Source: Mesorhizobium muleiense
GTDB lineage: Bacteria > Pseudomonadota > Alphaproteobacteria > Rhizobiales > Rhizobiaceae
DNA: 64,000 nucleotides
Direction: 5' to 3'
NCBI RefSeq assembly: GCF_900099905.1
Contig: NZ_FNEE01000006.1
Coordinates: 62,001 to 126,000, forward strand
Below the pieces are notes generated by a model, which was not told the origin of the DNA, searched no databases, and was given only the letters and a program-made list of their open reading frames with translations. Shown here one piece after another: positions 25,088 to 33,947 of this stretch (position 1 is the stretch's first letter; the number at the start of each line of letters is the position of its first letter). Made by a program: the position numbers and the translations under genes.

Positions 25088-27658
25088 ATGGCCAAGGAAG
25101 CGCGCGGCGATTTCTATCCGGTACCGATCGTCGACCAGAACACGCGACCGGGCGCGGTCACCCGGCTCATCGTCTTCATCGTTGTGCTGACAGGGGCGGC
25201 GATCGTTTTCGGCCTTTTCCGAGAACGTCTTGGCGATCCATTCCTGCTTGGAATGCTTGGCGTGCTGGCGATGATCGGTGTCGGCTTCCTGTTCGCCACC
25301 GCCATCGGCTTCGTGCAGATCACACCTCGCTCGACGAGTGACGAGCTGTCGAAGGCCTTCGTCGATTCAATGTCGCAAGGCCTTCTGGTCACCGACACCA
25401 AGGGTCGTGTCGTCTACGCCAATCGGGCCTATGCCGACATGACGGGCGCGGCTTCTGCGGCGGATCTAAAGACCGTCGAAGGGTTGCTGTCCGATGTTCC
25501 CGAGGCCTCGGTGACCATATACCGGCTCGCCTCCGGCCTGCGCGACGGCCAGCCCGGCGACGGTGAGTTTCGCCTTGCCCAATCCATTCGACCCGGCGCC
25601 GAGCCGGGCGCGCGCTGGTACCGTGTCCGCGCCCGCGCATTCAGCGTTCCGGGCCAGCGGCTGCCCTTGCTCGCCTGGCAACTCGCCGACATCTCGAAAG
25701 AACGGGCCGAGCAGGAGCGCTTCTTCCTTGATCTGCAGGAGGCCATCGACCATCTCGACCATGCGCCTGCCGGCTTCTTTTCGGCCGACCAGGAAGGCCG
25801 CGTCACCTACATCAACGCCACGCTTGCGGAGTGGCTGGGCATCGACCTGACGAGCTTCACGCCTGGTGCCGTCACGCTTGCGGAGATCGTCGCTGGCGAC
25901 GGCATGGCGCTGGTCCGCTCGGTCAAGGCCGATCCCGGCACCACCCGCAATGCGGTCATCGATCTCGATCTGACGACAGTGAAGGGCGAGGCGCTGCCCG
26001 TGCGTTTCATGCATCGGGTTTCGGCCAGCCGCGAGGGCGCCAACGGTCCGACGCGCACCATCGTGCTCAACCGGACGCAAGGCGAGGACGCTTCCGCCGA
26101 TCTGCGCGCCTCGGAGATCCGCTTCACCCGCTTCTTCAATTCGACACCGATGGCAATAGCGGCTGTCGACAACCGCGGGCGCATCCTGCGCACCAACGCG
26201 CCTTTCCTGTCGCTGTTTTCCTCCGTCGTCGACGGGGACGCGGTCGATCGGCGCGTGCGGCTGGACACGGTGATCCATGAGCGCGACCGGCCCGCCTTTG
26301 CCGCGGCGTTCGAAAAAGCGCGACAACGGCAGGCCGATATCGAACCGATCGATACGCTGCTGCCCGGCAATGAAGAACGGCACATGCGCTTCTACGTCAA
26401 CGCGGTTGCCGACGGCACCGGCGAGGGCGCCGAAGAATCGGCCATCGTCTACGCCGTCGAGACCACCGAGCAGAAGGCGCTCGAGGGCCAGATGGCGCAA
26501 AGCCAGAAGATGCAGGCGGTCGGCCAGCTTGCCGGCGGCATCGCACACGACTTCAACAATGTGCTGACCGCCATCATCATGGCGTCGGACCTGTTGTTGA
26601 CCAACCACCGCCCGTCGGACCCGTCCTTCCCCGACATCATGAACATCAAGCAGAATGCCAACCGGGCGGCCTCGCTGGTGCGGCAGCTTCTGGCCTTCTC
26701 GCGCAAGCAGACGCTGCGGCCGGAGGTGCTCAACCTGACCGACGTGCTTGCCGATCTGCGGATGCTGCTGGCCCGTCTGGTCGGCAACGACATCAAGCTG
26801 AAGGTCGATCATGGCCGCGATCTGTGGCCGGTGAAGGTCGACATCGGGCAGTTCGAGCAGGTGGTGGTCAACCTGGCGGTCAATGCGCGCGACGCGATGC
26901 CGAACGGCGGCGAGCTCACCGTGCGCACCCGCAATGTGACCACACAGGAGAGCAAGAGCCTTCCCTACCGCGAACTTGCGCCTGCCGATTATGTGGTGGT
27001 CGAAGTTGAAGACACCGGCAGCGGCATCGCCCCCGAAGTGCTCAAGAAGATTTTCGAACCCTTCTTCACCACCAAGGAGGTCGGCAAGGGCACCGGCCTC
27101 GGCCTGTCGATGGTCTATGGCATCATCAAGCAGACAGGCGGCTTCATCTTCTGCGAGTCCGAGGTCGACAAAGGATCGGTGTTCCGCATCTTCCTGCCGC
27201 GCTACATTGCTGAGGCGAGAACGGCAGGCGAGCCCGGCGAGGCGCCGGCTGCACCGGCAAAGGTCGCCGACGCAGCCAAGGACCTGTCAGGTTCGGCCAC
27301 GGTGCTGCTCGTCGAGGACGAGGATGCCGTGCGCATGGGCGGCATGCGGGCGCTGACGTCGCGCGGTTACACCGTCCACGAAGCGTCCTCGGGCGTCGAG
27401 GCGCTGGAAATCTTCGAGGCGCTCGGCGGCAAGATCGACATTGTCGTTTCCGATGTGGTGATGCCGGAAATGGATGGGCCGACGCTGCTCGGCGAATTGC
27501 GCAAGCGGCAGCCGGACATCAAATTCGTCTTCGTTTCCGGCTACGCGGAGGACGCGTTCGCCAAGAACCTGCCGGCAGACGCGCATTTCGGTTTCCTGCC
27601 GAAGCCGTTTTCGCTCAAGCAACTGGCCACAATCGTCAAGGACGTGCTGGAATCTTAA
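25088..27658 (+). CDS. cckA: Cell cycle hybrid histidine kinase CckA
   Basis: Membrane sensor kinase of 856 residues that starts the CckA-ChpT-CtrA phosphorelay. Order: two membrane spans (about 22-42 and 52-75), PAS-like sensory domains (about 90-460), HisKA with phospho-His in [14 protein letters not shown] (about 486), HATPase with N box [13 protein letters not shown] (about 595) and DTGSGIAP, then [18 protein letters not shown], and a C-terminal receiver (about 735-855) with phospho-Asp in [13 protein letters not shown] (about 785) and Lys in FLPKPFSL. This PAS-kinase-receiver layout with two N-terminal spans is that of CckA. ATG 25088 has a GGGGGCAC-type ribosome site. A palindrome abuts the stop codon. 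Confidence 0.93.
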   Translation: MAKEARGDFYPVPIVDQNTRPGAVTRLIVFIVVLTGAAIVFGLFRERLGDPFLLGMLGVLAMIGVGFLFATAIGFVQITPRSTSDELSKAFVDSMSQGLLVTDTKGRVVYANRAYADMTGAASAADLKTVEGLLSDVPEASVTIYRLASGLRDGQPGDGEFRLAQSIRPGAEPGARWYRVRARAFSVPGQRLPLLAWQLADISKERAEQERFFLDLQEAIDHLDHAPAGFFSADQEGRVTYINATLAEWLGIDLTSFTPGAVTLAEIVAGDGMALVRSVKADPGTTRNAVIDLDLTTVKGEALPVRFMHRVSASREGANGPTRTIVLNRTQGEDASADLRASEIRFTRFFNSTPMAIAAVDNRGRILRTNAPFLSLFSSVVDGDAVDRRVRLDTVIHERDRPAFAAAFEKARQRQADIEPIDTLLPGNEERHMRFYVNAVADGTGEGAEESAIVYAVETTEQKALEGQMAQSQKMQAVGQLAGGIAHDFNNVLTAIIMASDLLLTNHRPSDPSFPDIMNIKQNANRAASLVRQLLAFSRKQTLRPEVLNLTDVLADLRMLLARLVGNDIKLKVDHGRDLWPVKVDIGQFEQVVVNLAVNARDAMPNGGELTVRTRNVTTQESKSLPYRELAPADYVVVEVEDTGSGIAPEVLKKIFEPFFTTKEVGKGTGLGLSMVYGIIKQTGGFIFCESEVDKGSVFRIFLPRYIAEARTAGEPGEAPAAPAKVADAAKDLSGSATVLLVEDEDAVRMGGMRALTSRGYTVHEASSGVEALEIFEALGGKIDIVVSDVVMPEMDGPTLLGELRKRQPDIKFVFVSGYAEDAFAKNLPADAHFGFLPKPFSLKQLATIVKDVLES

Positions 27659-27704
27659 TGCATGTCGCGCAAAAGTGTGCAGCGGTTTTGCGATCACGAC
27701 ATGC
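27659..27704. repeat. Intergenic palindrome abutting the cckA stop codon
   Basis: GCATGTCGCGCAAAA (27660-27674) faces TTTTGCG...CGACATGC ending at 27704. The same family occurs after coaD at 52940-52983, with the same junction TAATGCATGTCGC to the stop codon. Confidence 0.72.
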
Positions 27705-27718
27705 ACAAAAACAACAAC

Positions 27719-27761
27719 CTAAAGCGCGCCGCATGAGACCGGTCAATGCGACGCGCTTTAG
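27719..27761. repeat. Intergenic palindrome, AAAGCGC family
   Basis: CTAAAGCGCGCCGCAT (27719-27734) and ATGCGACGCGCTTTAG (27746-27761) form a 16-bp stem with one mismatch and an 11-base loop. A related palindrome lies at 52250-52293. It could act as a terminator for cckA but has no T run. Confidence 0.7.
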
Positions 27762-27846
27762 GGCTCACTAATTCGCACTTGCGAAATGGCGTGAGACTGC
27801 CATGATTATGGGGCCAAACAGACGGCGGGTTTTGGGGGAGCATGCC

Positions 27847-28557
27847 GTGACGCCGCACAACGAGGCAGGCAAGGGTGATTATGCGGCAACAGTGCTGTTG
27901 CCGGGCGATCCGCAGCGTGCCGAATGGATGGCGGAAACCTTTCTCGAGGCGCCGCGCTGCGTCAACCGTCGAAGGCAGGCCCTCGGCTTTACCGGCTTGT
28001 TTCGCGGCAAGCCCGTCAGCATCCAGTCCACCGGCATCGGCGTCTCGTCATTCCTGATCTACGCGCACGAATTGCTCGACTTCCATGGCGTGAGGACACT
28101 GATCCGCACCGGTACCTGTGGTGCCCTGACTGCCGCGGTCAAACTGCGCAGTCTGGTGATCTCGCAAGCGGTGCGGGGTGAAAGTTCCGAGAGCGGCCAG
28201 GTTTTTGGGCTCTATGGTGCTGATGCCGGACCCGATCCGGGTCTGGTTTCCCAAGCCCTGGCCCGGGCTGCCGAAATCGGCATCGAACATCAGGCCGGGC
28301 TGACCATCTGCAGCGACATATTCTATCACCCCAAGGGGCGCGACCGCTTCGCCGAAGCGCAGGCACAGGGCGCGCTGGCCGTGGATATGGAGACCAGCGC
28401 GCTCTATCGCATCGCCGCGCATTTCGGCGCCAGGGCCTTGTCGATGCTGACTGTCGTCGACAATGTGGTGACCGGCGAGCAAACCGATTATTCCGAACGC
28501 CAGGCGCTCTTCACCGATATGACCCGCCTGGCGCTCGATGTCGCGATCGAAAGTTAA
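27847..28557 (+). CDS. deoD: Purine nucleoside phosphorylase, DeoD type
   Basis: Phosphorolyses purine nucleosides to base and ribose 1-phosphate (nucleoside salvage). The 236-residue product matches the family length, with the phosphate loop LLPGDPQRAEWMAETFL, the Arg-containing RTGTCGAL segment and the nucleoside-binding VDMETSALYRIA. The start is GTG at 27847 (VTPHNEAGKGDYA), seven bases after GGGGGAG; a longer form from 27802 is possible but its extra residues do not fit the family. Its stop overlaps the stop of the convergent ribbon-helix-helix gene. Confidence 0.94.
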   Translation: MTPHNEAGKGDYAATVLLPGDPQRAEWMAETFLEAPRCVNRRRQALGFTGLFRGKPVSIQSTGIGVSSFLIYAHELLDFHGVRTLIRTGTCGALTAAVKLRSLVISQAVRGESSESGQVFGLYGADAGPDPGLVSQALARAAEIGIEHQAGLTICSDIFYHPKGRDRFAEAQAQGALAVDMETSALYRIAAHFGARALSMLTVVDNVVTGEQTDYSERQALFTDMTRLALDVAIES

Positions 28558-28859
28558 GCTGCCTGCCGCTTCGGCGCCGTGTGTTCTTCGATGCCGGGCC
28601 GATGGCCGCGCAGATAGAGAGCACAGGTCGTGCGCAGCATCGAGGCGAAGTTCGGAATCTGGCCATTGATCTCGATGGCCTCGTCATAAAGCTTCGAGAT
28701 GAATTTCGGCGTCGTCAGGCCCTGGCTGTCGGCGATCTCGTCGAGCAATGCCCAGAACGTCGCCTCGAGCTGGATGCTGGTCGAATGCCCGTCGATACGA
28801 ATCGACCGGTTGATCTGCCGGTAGCCATCCGGATCCTGCCCGGCAAAAACCCTGCACAT
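28554..28859 (-). CDS. Ribbon-helix-helix domain protein
   Basis: Small DNA-binding-type protein of 101 residues. The core IRIDGHSTSIQLEATFWALL (about 20-40) then DEIADSQGLTTPKFISKLYD reads as the beta-strand and two helices of the RHH fold in the group often annotated RHH_4. A strong GGGAGGTAAC ribosome site precedes the ATG. Immediately upstream lies an 18-bp-period tandem repeat that may be its operator. Convergent with deoD: the two stop codons overlap. Confidence 0.85.
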   Translation of the reverse strand: MCRVFAGQDPDGYRQINRSIRIDGHSTSIQLEATFWALLDEIADSQGLTTPKFISKLYDEAIEINGQIPNFASMLRTTCALYLRGHRPGIEEHTAPKRQAA

Positions 28860-28869
28860 CGTTACCTCC

Positions 28870-28900
28870 CGTTCTTATTGATCTGGTCGTTCTTATTGAT
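28870..28900 (-). promoter_or_regulatory. Tandem CGTTCTTATTGAT direct repeat, possible operator
   Basis: The 13-mer CGTTCTTATTGAT occurs at 28870-28882 and 28888-28900, spaced exactly 18 bp. On the minus strand it reads ATCAATAAGAACG twice, ending just before the GGGAGG ribosome site of the ribbon-helix-helix gene. Tandem half-sites are the usual target of RHH dimers, so autoregulation is plausible. Confidence 0.45.
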
Positions 28901-29116
28901 TTTGGGCGCAATCGGCAGTGATTCGCGCCTTTGGCAGTGCCTTGTCGTGGCCAATTATCTTCAGCTGGAAAGCGGAAAACAGCAATCGGACTTTCGTCCT
29001 TAGGCGGTTTTCCCCGTCGTTAGATTAGCGCGTGGTAATCGGCTGCCACCACGTTTGCCGCAACCCGCGCATAATCACGCCGACGCGCACATCGCGCTTA
29101 CCGCACGGAGTGTCAT

Positions 29117-29512
29117 TTGGCGAAGGCGATCCACACCATGATCCGGGTTCTCGACGAGGCCCGGTCCGTCGACTTCTACCGGAAAGCGTTTGGACTGGAC
29201 GTCGCCGAACGGCTCGATTTCGAAACCTTTACGCTGGTCTATCTGAGCAATGCCGAGGCGGAGCTCGAGGTCGAGATCACCGTCAATAAGGGCCGCCAGG
29301 AGCCTTATGCGCTCGGCGACGGCTACGGCCATCTCGCGGTTTCGGTCGCCGATCTGGACAGCGAACATGACCGGCTCGGCGCGCTTGGCCTGATCCCGAA
29401 GAAGATCGTCGAGCTCAACCGCGACGGAGCGCTGCTCGCACGCTTCTTCTTCATCGAGGATCCCGATGGCTACAAGATCGAGGTTCTGCAGCGTCAGGGC
29501 CGGTTCAAATAG
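29117..29512 (+). CDS. VOC family protein (glyoxalase I-like)
   Basis: 131-residue vicinal-oxygen-chelate fold protein. The paired motifs HTMIRVLDEARSVDFYRKAF and GHLAVSVADLDSEHDRL, with FFIEDPDGYKIEVLQ near the end, give the two beta-alpha-beta-beta-beta halves and likely metal ligands (His at the first strand, Glu at the end). It resembles lactoylglutathione lyase but is not proven to act on hemithioacetal. The TTG at 29117 (after CGGAGTG, seven bases) gives the full first strand; an ATG at 29138 would delete it. Followed by the GMC operon on the same strand. Confidence 0.85.
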   Translation: MAKAIHTMIRVLDEARSVDFYRKAFGLDVAERLDFETFTLVYLSNAEAELEVEITVNKGRQEPYALGDGYGHLAVSVADLDSEHDRLGALGLIPKKIVELNRDGALLARFFFIEDPDGYKIEVLQRQGRFK

Positions 29513-29591
29513 GAGATACGACGGCCGCGCCGGCCAGCGCGGCGCCAGCCAGGGCACCTTCGGGTGCAGACAGCAAGCAAGGGAGGAACAA

Positions 29592-30140
29592 TTGGTCACA
29601 ATTTATGAGAGCAAGCCGGTCCATGAAACGAAGCCAGTTCTATCGCGCCGCGAGCTACTGAAGCGCGGCGGTGTCGGCGCGCTGCTGGTCATTTCAGGCA
29701 GTGCCGTCATCAGCCCGGAACATGCCTGGGGTCTCGAAACATCCGCGCTCAAGCCCGAAACCATGGCGACCCTGATCCAGATGGCGCGCGACATCTACCC
29801 GCACGACCAAGTGCCTGACAAATATTACGCAATTGCCGTCAAGGCGCACGATGAGCAGGCCGGCAAGGACCCTGCCCACAAGGACCTTATCGAAAAGGGT
29901 ATCGCCGATCTCGACTTGAAATCGGGCAAGGACGGCTACACCGGTCTCGGCTGGGAGGAGCAGCGCGTTGCGGTGCTCAGGGATATCGAGGACACGCCGT
30001 TCTTCCAGGCCGTCCGCGGCGGGCTTGTCGTCGGCCTCTACAACCAGAAGGAGGTCTGGCCGATCTTCGGCTACGAGGGCGAATCCTACTCCAAGGGCGG
30101 CTACATGGCGCGCGGGTTCGACGACATCGAGTGGCTCTGA
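29592..30140 (+). CDS. Tat-exported small subunit, gluconate 2-dehydrogenase subunit 3-like
   Basis: Predicted periplasmic subunit of 182 residues. SRRELLKRGGVGALLVISG (about 19-37) is a twin-arginine signal; the mature part (LIQMARDIYPHDQVPDKYY, GGLVVGLYNQKEVWPIFGYEG) resembles subunit 3 of membrane-bound gluconate/sorbitol dehydrogenases. The start is TTG at 29592, six bases after GGGAGG; an upstream in-frame extension to 29466 lies inside the VOC gene. The GMC oxidoreductase follows 46 bases later and lacks its own signal peptide, so this subunit probably carries it through the Tat system. Confidence 0.85.
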   Translation: MVTIYESKPVHETKPVLSRRELLKRGGVGALLVISGSAVISPEHAWGLETSALKPETMATLIQMARDIYPHDQVPDKYYAIAVKAHDEQAGKDPAHKDLIEKGIADLDLKSGKDGYTGLGWEEQRVAVLRDIEDTPFFQAVRGGLVVGLYNQKEVWPIFGYEGESYSKGGYMARGFDDIEWL

Positions 30141-30186
30141 GCCCCATCGTCGCAACCGCACACAACAGACATCATGGGAGGAAACC

Positions 30187-31758
30187 TTGGCAGCACCATT
30201 TGATCTCAACAACGACGGCGTGGTCGTCATCATCGGCTCGGGCGCCGGCGGCGGCACGCTCGGCAATGAGCTTGCGCAGAAGGGCATCGATGTCGTCATG
30301 CTGGAGGCGGGCGCCCGTCACGAATACGAGGATTTCATCAATGACGAGTGGGATTCATTCGCCCAACTCGCCTGGACGGACAAGCGCACGACCTCGGGCG
30401 ACTGGCGGGTGGCGAAGGATTTCCCCAACCTGCCGGCATGGATCGTCAAGGCGGTCGGCGGCTCGACCACGCACTGGGCAGGCGCCTCGCTGCGCTTTCA
30501 GGAGCACGAATTCAAAACGCTTTCGACCTACGGAAAACTGGAAGGCGCGAACCTGCTCGACTGGCCGATCACGCTTGCCGAGCTCGAGCCCTACTACGCA
30601 AAGGCCGAAGACAAGCTAGGCGTGACGCTCACCAGCAACATCCCGGGCCTTCCCGGCAACAACAACTTCAAGGTGATGAAGGCCGGCGCCGACATGCTCG
30701 GCTACAGGGAGTGCCACACCGGCCGGATGGCAATCAATTCCGAGCCGCGCGACGACCGCAATGCCTGCCAGCAGACCGGCTTCTGCTTCCAGGGCTGCAA
30801 ATGGGGCGCCAAATGGTCGACGCTCTACAGCGAAATTCCCAAGGGCGAGGCGACCGGCCATCTCGAGGTCAGGCCGAATGCCATGGCCATCAAGATCAAC
30901 CACGATGCGTCGGGCAAGGTAACCGGGGTCGTCTATGCCGACAAGGACGGCAGACTGAGGGAACAGAAGGCCCGCATCGTCGCGGTCGCCGGAAATTCGA
31001 TCGAAAGCCCGCGGCTGCTGCTCAATTCGGCATCGAGCCAGTTTCCCGACGGCCTTGCCAATTCGTCGGGGCAGGTCGGCAAGAACTACATGCGCCACAC
31101 CACCGGCTCGGTCTACGGCATCTTCGACAAGCCGGTGCATATGTATCGCGGCACCACCATGGCCGGTATCATCCGCGATGAGGCCCGCAACGATCCCTCG
31201 CGCGGCTTCGTCGGCGGCTACGAGTTAGAGACGCTGTCGCTCGGCCTGCCGTTCATGGCCGCCTTCCTCAATCCCGGCGGCTGGGGGCGTTCCTTCACCA
31301 CGGCGCTCGACCATTACGACCACATGGCCGGCATGTGGATCGTCGGCGAGGACATGCCGCGCCAGGAAAACCGCATCACGCTGCATGCCGATATCAAGGA
31401 CGCGCACGGCATGCCGGTGGCGGACGTCCATTTCGACGACCATGCCAACGACACGGCGATGCGCAACCACGCCTACAAGCAGGGCTCGGCGCTCTACGAG
31501 GCGGTCGGGGCGACGCGGACCTTCCCGACGCCACCCTATCCGTCGACCCACAATCTCGGAACCAATCGGATGAGCGAGAAGGCGGCCGACGGCGTCGTCA
31601 ACAAGCATGGCCAGGCGCACGACATCAAGAACCTGTTCGTGTCGGATGGCAGCCAGTTCACCACGGGCGGGGCTGAAAATCCGACATTGACGATCGTGTC
31701 GCTGGCGATCCGTCAGGCCGAGTACATTGCCGGACAAATGTCGGCCAAAAGCATCTAG
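30187..31758 (+). CDS. GMC family oxidoreductase
   Basis: FAD-dependent dehydrogenase large subunit of 523 residues, probably oxidising an alcohol or sugar in the periplasm. The N-terminal IIGSGAGGGTLGNELAQKG is the FAD fold; the C-terminal STHNLGTNRM carries the catalytic His and GGAENPTLTIVSLAI the partner Asn. A CHTG and CQQTGFCFQGCKWG region supplies Cys residues typical of membrane-bound gluconate/sorbitol dehydrogenase large subunits. The TTG start at 30187 follows GGGAGGAAACC. No signal peptide of its own and no cytochrome c subunit follows, which is unusual for the three-subunit enzymes. Confidence 0.88.
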   Translation: MAAPFDLNNDGVVVIIGSGAGGGTLGNELAQKGIDVVMLEAGARHEYEDFINDEWDSFAQLAWTDKRTTSGDWRVAKDFPNLPAWIVKAVGGSTTHWAGASLRFQEHEFKTLSTYGKLEGANLLDWPITLAELEPYYAKAEDKLGVTLTSNIPGLPGNNNFKVMKAGADMLGYRECHTGRMAINSEPRDDRNACQQTGFCFQGCKWGAKWSTLYSEIPKGEATGHLEVRPNAMAIKINHDASGKVTGVVYADKDGRLREQKARIVAVAGNSIESPRLLLNSASSQFPDGLANSSGQVGKNYMRHTTGSVYGIFDKPVHMYRGTTMAGIIRDEARNDPSRGFVGGYELETLSLGLPFMAAFLNPGGWGRSFTTALDHYDHMAGMWIVGEDMPRQENRITLHADIKDAHGMPVADVHFDDHANDTAMRNHAYKQGSALYEAVGATRTFPTPPYPSTHNLGTNRMSEKAADGVVNKHGQAHDIKNLFVSDGSQFTTGGAENPTLTIVSLAIRQAEYIAGQMSAKSI

Positions 31759-31780
31759 CCATAGCCTCCCGACTGCTGCT

Positions 31781-31808
31781 GGCGCGGAACCTCACAAGGT
31801 TTCGCGCC
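31781..31808 (+). terminator. Hairpin after the GMC operon
   Basis: GGCGCGGAACC (31781-31791) pairs with GGTTTCGCGCC (31798-31808) with one mismatch; TCTTCTTGT follows. Probably terminates the operon, though the T run is interrupted. Confidence 0.55.
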
Positions 31809-31824
31809 TCTTCTTGTCGGCCGT

Positions 31825-32220
31825 TCAACGCTTCGTGCAGGTCGAGGCGGTGAAGGCGCCGTCAGGCTGCTTCATGATGATGTCGAAGGACGGGCTGGTT
31901 TGACCGTCCAGGGTGGCTTGCGTGAGCGAGATCGAGTTGCCGCCGGTCGTGTAGCCGCCCAACGGGCCCAACCAGGTGATCTCGCCATTTTTATTCATCT
32001 GATAGTTGTAGCCCTGCCGGGCGGTTCCGAAGCTCACCGGGCCGCTATAGACATTGCCCTTGACGGTGATGTCGCCAAGGCTGAGGAACATGCCAAGCAG
32101 ATAGACTTCGCAGTGATAGGTGCCATCCGGCAATTTGCCATCGATGAAGTCGGCGCGGGCGCTGCCGGTTGCCGCAACCAGAAGCATGGTGCTGAAAATG
32201 CGGGAAATCCTGGAGGTCAT
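31825..32220 (-). CDS. Hypothetical exported protein
   Basis: 131 residues with a signal peptide (MTSRISRIFSTMLLVAATGSA, ending near residue 23) and a small mature domain with two Cys (HCEVYL and STCTKR) that may form a disulphide. The glycine-rich middle (GTYHCEVYLLGMFLSLGDITV then NVYSGPVSFG) looks like beta strands. No recognised family. Convergent with the GMC operon and divergent from urtA. Confidence 0.72.
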   Translation of the reverse strand: MTSRISRIFSTMLLVAATGSARADFIDGKLPDGTYHCEVYLLGMFLSLGDITVKGNVYSGPVSFGTARQGYNYQMNKNGEITWLGPLGGYTTGGNSISLTQATLDGQTSPSFDIIMKQPDGAFTASTCTKR

Positions 32221-32451
32221 GCGGTCGCTCTTGTGAAGATCGATGTTGCCCCATTTTCCTGCAGCGCTGCAACGGTTCGCCGTCTATTGCTCAAAATTCA
32301 TGCATTAATTCGCGAGTGATCAAAAATTGGGCGATAGCGGGGGACTTTTTCTCAAGCAGAGCACTGGCAGCGGCGCTTATCTTTGGCGGCTAATATATTA
32401 ACCGGCTGATAGGGCTGGGAAATCCAGACCCGCTTGATTTTGCTCCTGCGG

Positions 32452-32468
32452 TTGGCACAGCCGTTGCA
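32452..32468 (+). promoter_or_regulatory. Sigma-54 (RpoN) promoter of the urt operon
   Basis: TTGGCACAGCCGTTGCA matches the -24/-12 pattern TGGCAC-N5-TTGCA, with GG (32454-32455) and GC (32466-32467) in the canonical 10-base spacing. It lies 45 bases before urtA, giving a leader of about 35 bases. Sigma-54 promoters need an activator such as NtrC, fitting nitrogen control of urea uptake. In the 290-base gap upstream no other gene is seen. Confidence 0.8.
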
Positions 32469-32512
32469 TGGTCTGTTCGCGATGCGATCAACCAGTCAGG
32501 GAGTTTTGAAAT

Positions 32513-33823
32513 ATGCGGGGCAGTTTCTCGACAATAACAAAAATGTTTTCGGCAGGCGCGGTCACGGCCGGCCTGCTGATGAGCGTCCCGGCCAGGGCGG
32601 CTGACGACACGATCAAGGTGGGTATCCTCCACTCGCTGTCAGGGACCATGGCGATTTCGGAGACGACGCTGAAGGACGCCATGCTGATGCTCATCGAAGA
32701 GCAGAATGCAAAGGGCGGTCTGCTCGGCAAGAAACTCGAAGCGGTCGTCGTCGATCCGGCTTCGAACTGGCCGCTGTTCGCCGAAAAGGCGCGCGAGCTG
32801 ATCTCCAAGGACAAGGTCGCGGCGGTGTTCGGGTGCTGGACCTCGGTGTCGCGCAAGTCGGTGCTGCCGGTGTTCAGCGAACTCGACAACATCCTGTTCT
32901 ACCCTGTCCAGTATGAGGGCGAGGAGAGCGAGCGCAACGTGTTCTACACCGGCGCGGCGCCGAACCAGCAGGCTATTCCGGCTGTCGACTATCTGATGAG
33001 CGAGGACGGCGGTTCGGTTAAGCGCTGGGTGCTTGAAGGCACCGACTACGTCTACCCGCGCACCACCAACAAGATTCTCGAAGCCTATCTGAAAGCCAAG
33101 GGCGTCGCTGCCGAAGACATCATGGTCAACTACACGCCGTTCGGCTTTTCGGATTGGCAGACCGAGGTCGCGGCGATCAAGAAGTTCGGCTCCGCCGGCA
33201 AGAAGACCGCCGTCGTCTCGACGGTCAATGGCGACGCCAACGTGCCGTTCTACAAGGAGCTTGGCAACCAGGGCATCAAGGCCGAGGATATCCCGGTCAT
33301 GGCCTTCTCGGTCGGCGAGGAAGAGCTTGCCGGTCTCGACACCGCGCCGCTCGTCGGTCATCTCGCAGCCTGGAACTATTTTCAGAGCATCGATACGCCC
33401 GAGAACGCCAAGTTCATCGCCGACTGGCACAAGTTCATCAAGAGCGACAAGCGCACCACCAACGACCCGATGGAAGCCCATTATGTCGGCTTCAACATGT
33501 GGGTGAAGGCGGTCGAGAAGGCCGGCACCATCGAACCTGACAAGGTCATCGACGCCGTGATCGGCGTCTCGGTGCCGAACCTGACCGGTGGCTATTCGAC
33601 GATGATGCCGAACCATCACATCACCAAGCCGGTGCTGATCGGCGAAATCCAGGCCGATGGCCAGTTCGAGACCGTGTCGCAGACGCCTGGCCCGGTGATG
33701 GGCGACGAGTGGTCCGACTATCTGGCCGATTCGAAGGACCTGATCTCCGATTGGCGCGCGCCTCTGTCCTGCGGCAATTTTAATGTCGCCACCGGCAAAT
33801 GCGGCGGCAAGGGAACCAACTGA
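32513..33823 (+). CDS. urtA: Urea ABC transporter substrate-binding protein
   Basis: Periplasmic receptor of the Urt urea/short-amide transporter, 436 residues with a signal peptide (about 1-29) and a Leu/Ile/Val-type binding fold. UrtA marks are VGILHSLSGTMAISE at the start of the mature protein, AVFGCWTSVSRKSVLPVFSE, NILFYPVQYEGEESERNVFY and the C-terminal cysteine-bearing tail. RBS CAGGGAG lies 11 bases before the ATG. First gene of urtABCDE, under the sigma-54 site just upstream. Confidence 0.95.
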   Translation: MRGSFSTITKMFSAGAVTAGLLMSVPARAADDTIKVGILHSLSGTMAISETTLKDAMLMLIEEQNAKGGLLGKKLEAVVVDPASNWPLFAEKARELISKDKVAAVFGCWTSVSRKSVLPVFSELDNILFYPVQYEGEESERNVFYTGAAPNQQAIPAVDYLMSEDGGSVKRWVLEGTDYVYPRTTNKILEAYLKAKGVAAEDIMVNYTPFGFSDWQTEVAAIKKFGSAGKKTAVVSTVNGDANVPFYKELGNQGIKAEDIPVMAFSVGEEELAGLDTAPLVGHLAAWNYFQSIDTPENAKFIADWHKFIKSDKRTTNDPMEAHYVGFNMWVKAVEKAGTIEPDKVIDAVIGVSVPNLTGGYSTMMPNHHITKPVLIGEIQADGQFETVSQTPGPVMGDEWSDYLADSKDLISDWRAPLSCGNFNVATGKCGGKGTN

Positions 33824-33947
33824 TCCTCCCGGGTCTGACGGTCGTGGATTTCTCCACGACCTGGACCGCGACGCGTCCGGGCGAACTCGTCCTCTCCTCC
33901 AGTTCGCCCGGACGCGAAGTTTCAACCATCAAGAATCGCAGAAATCG

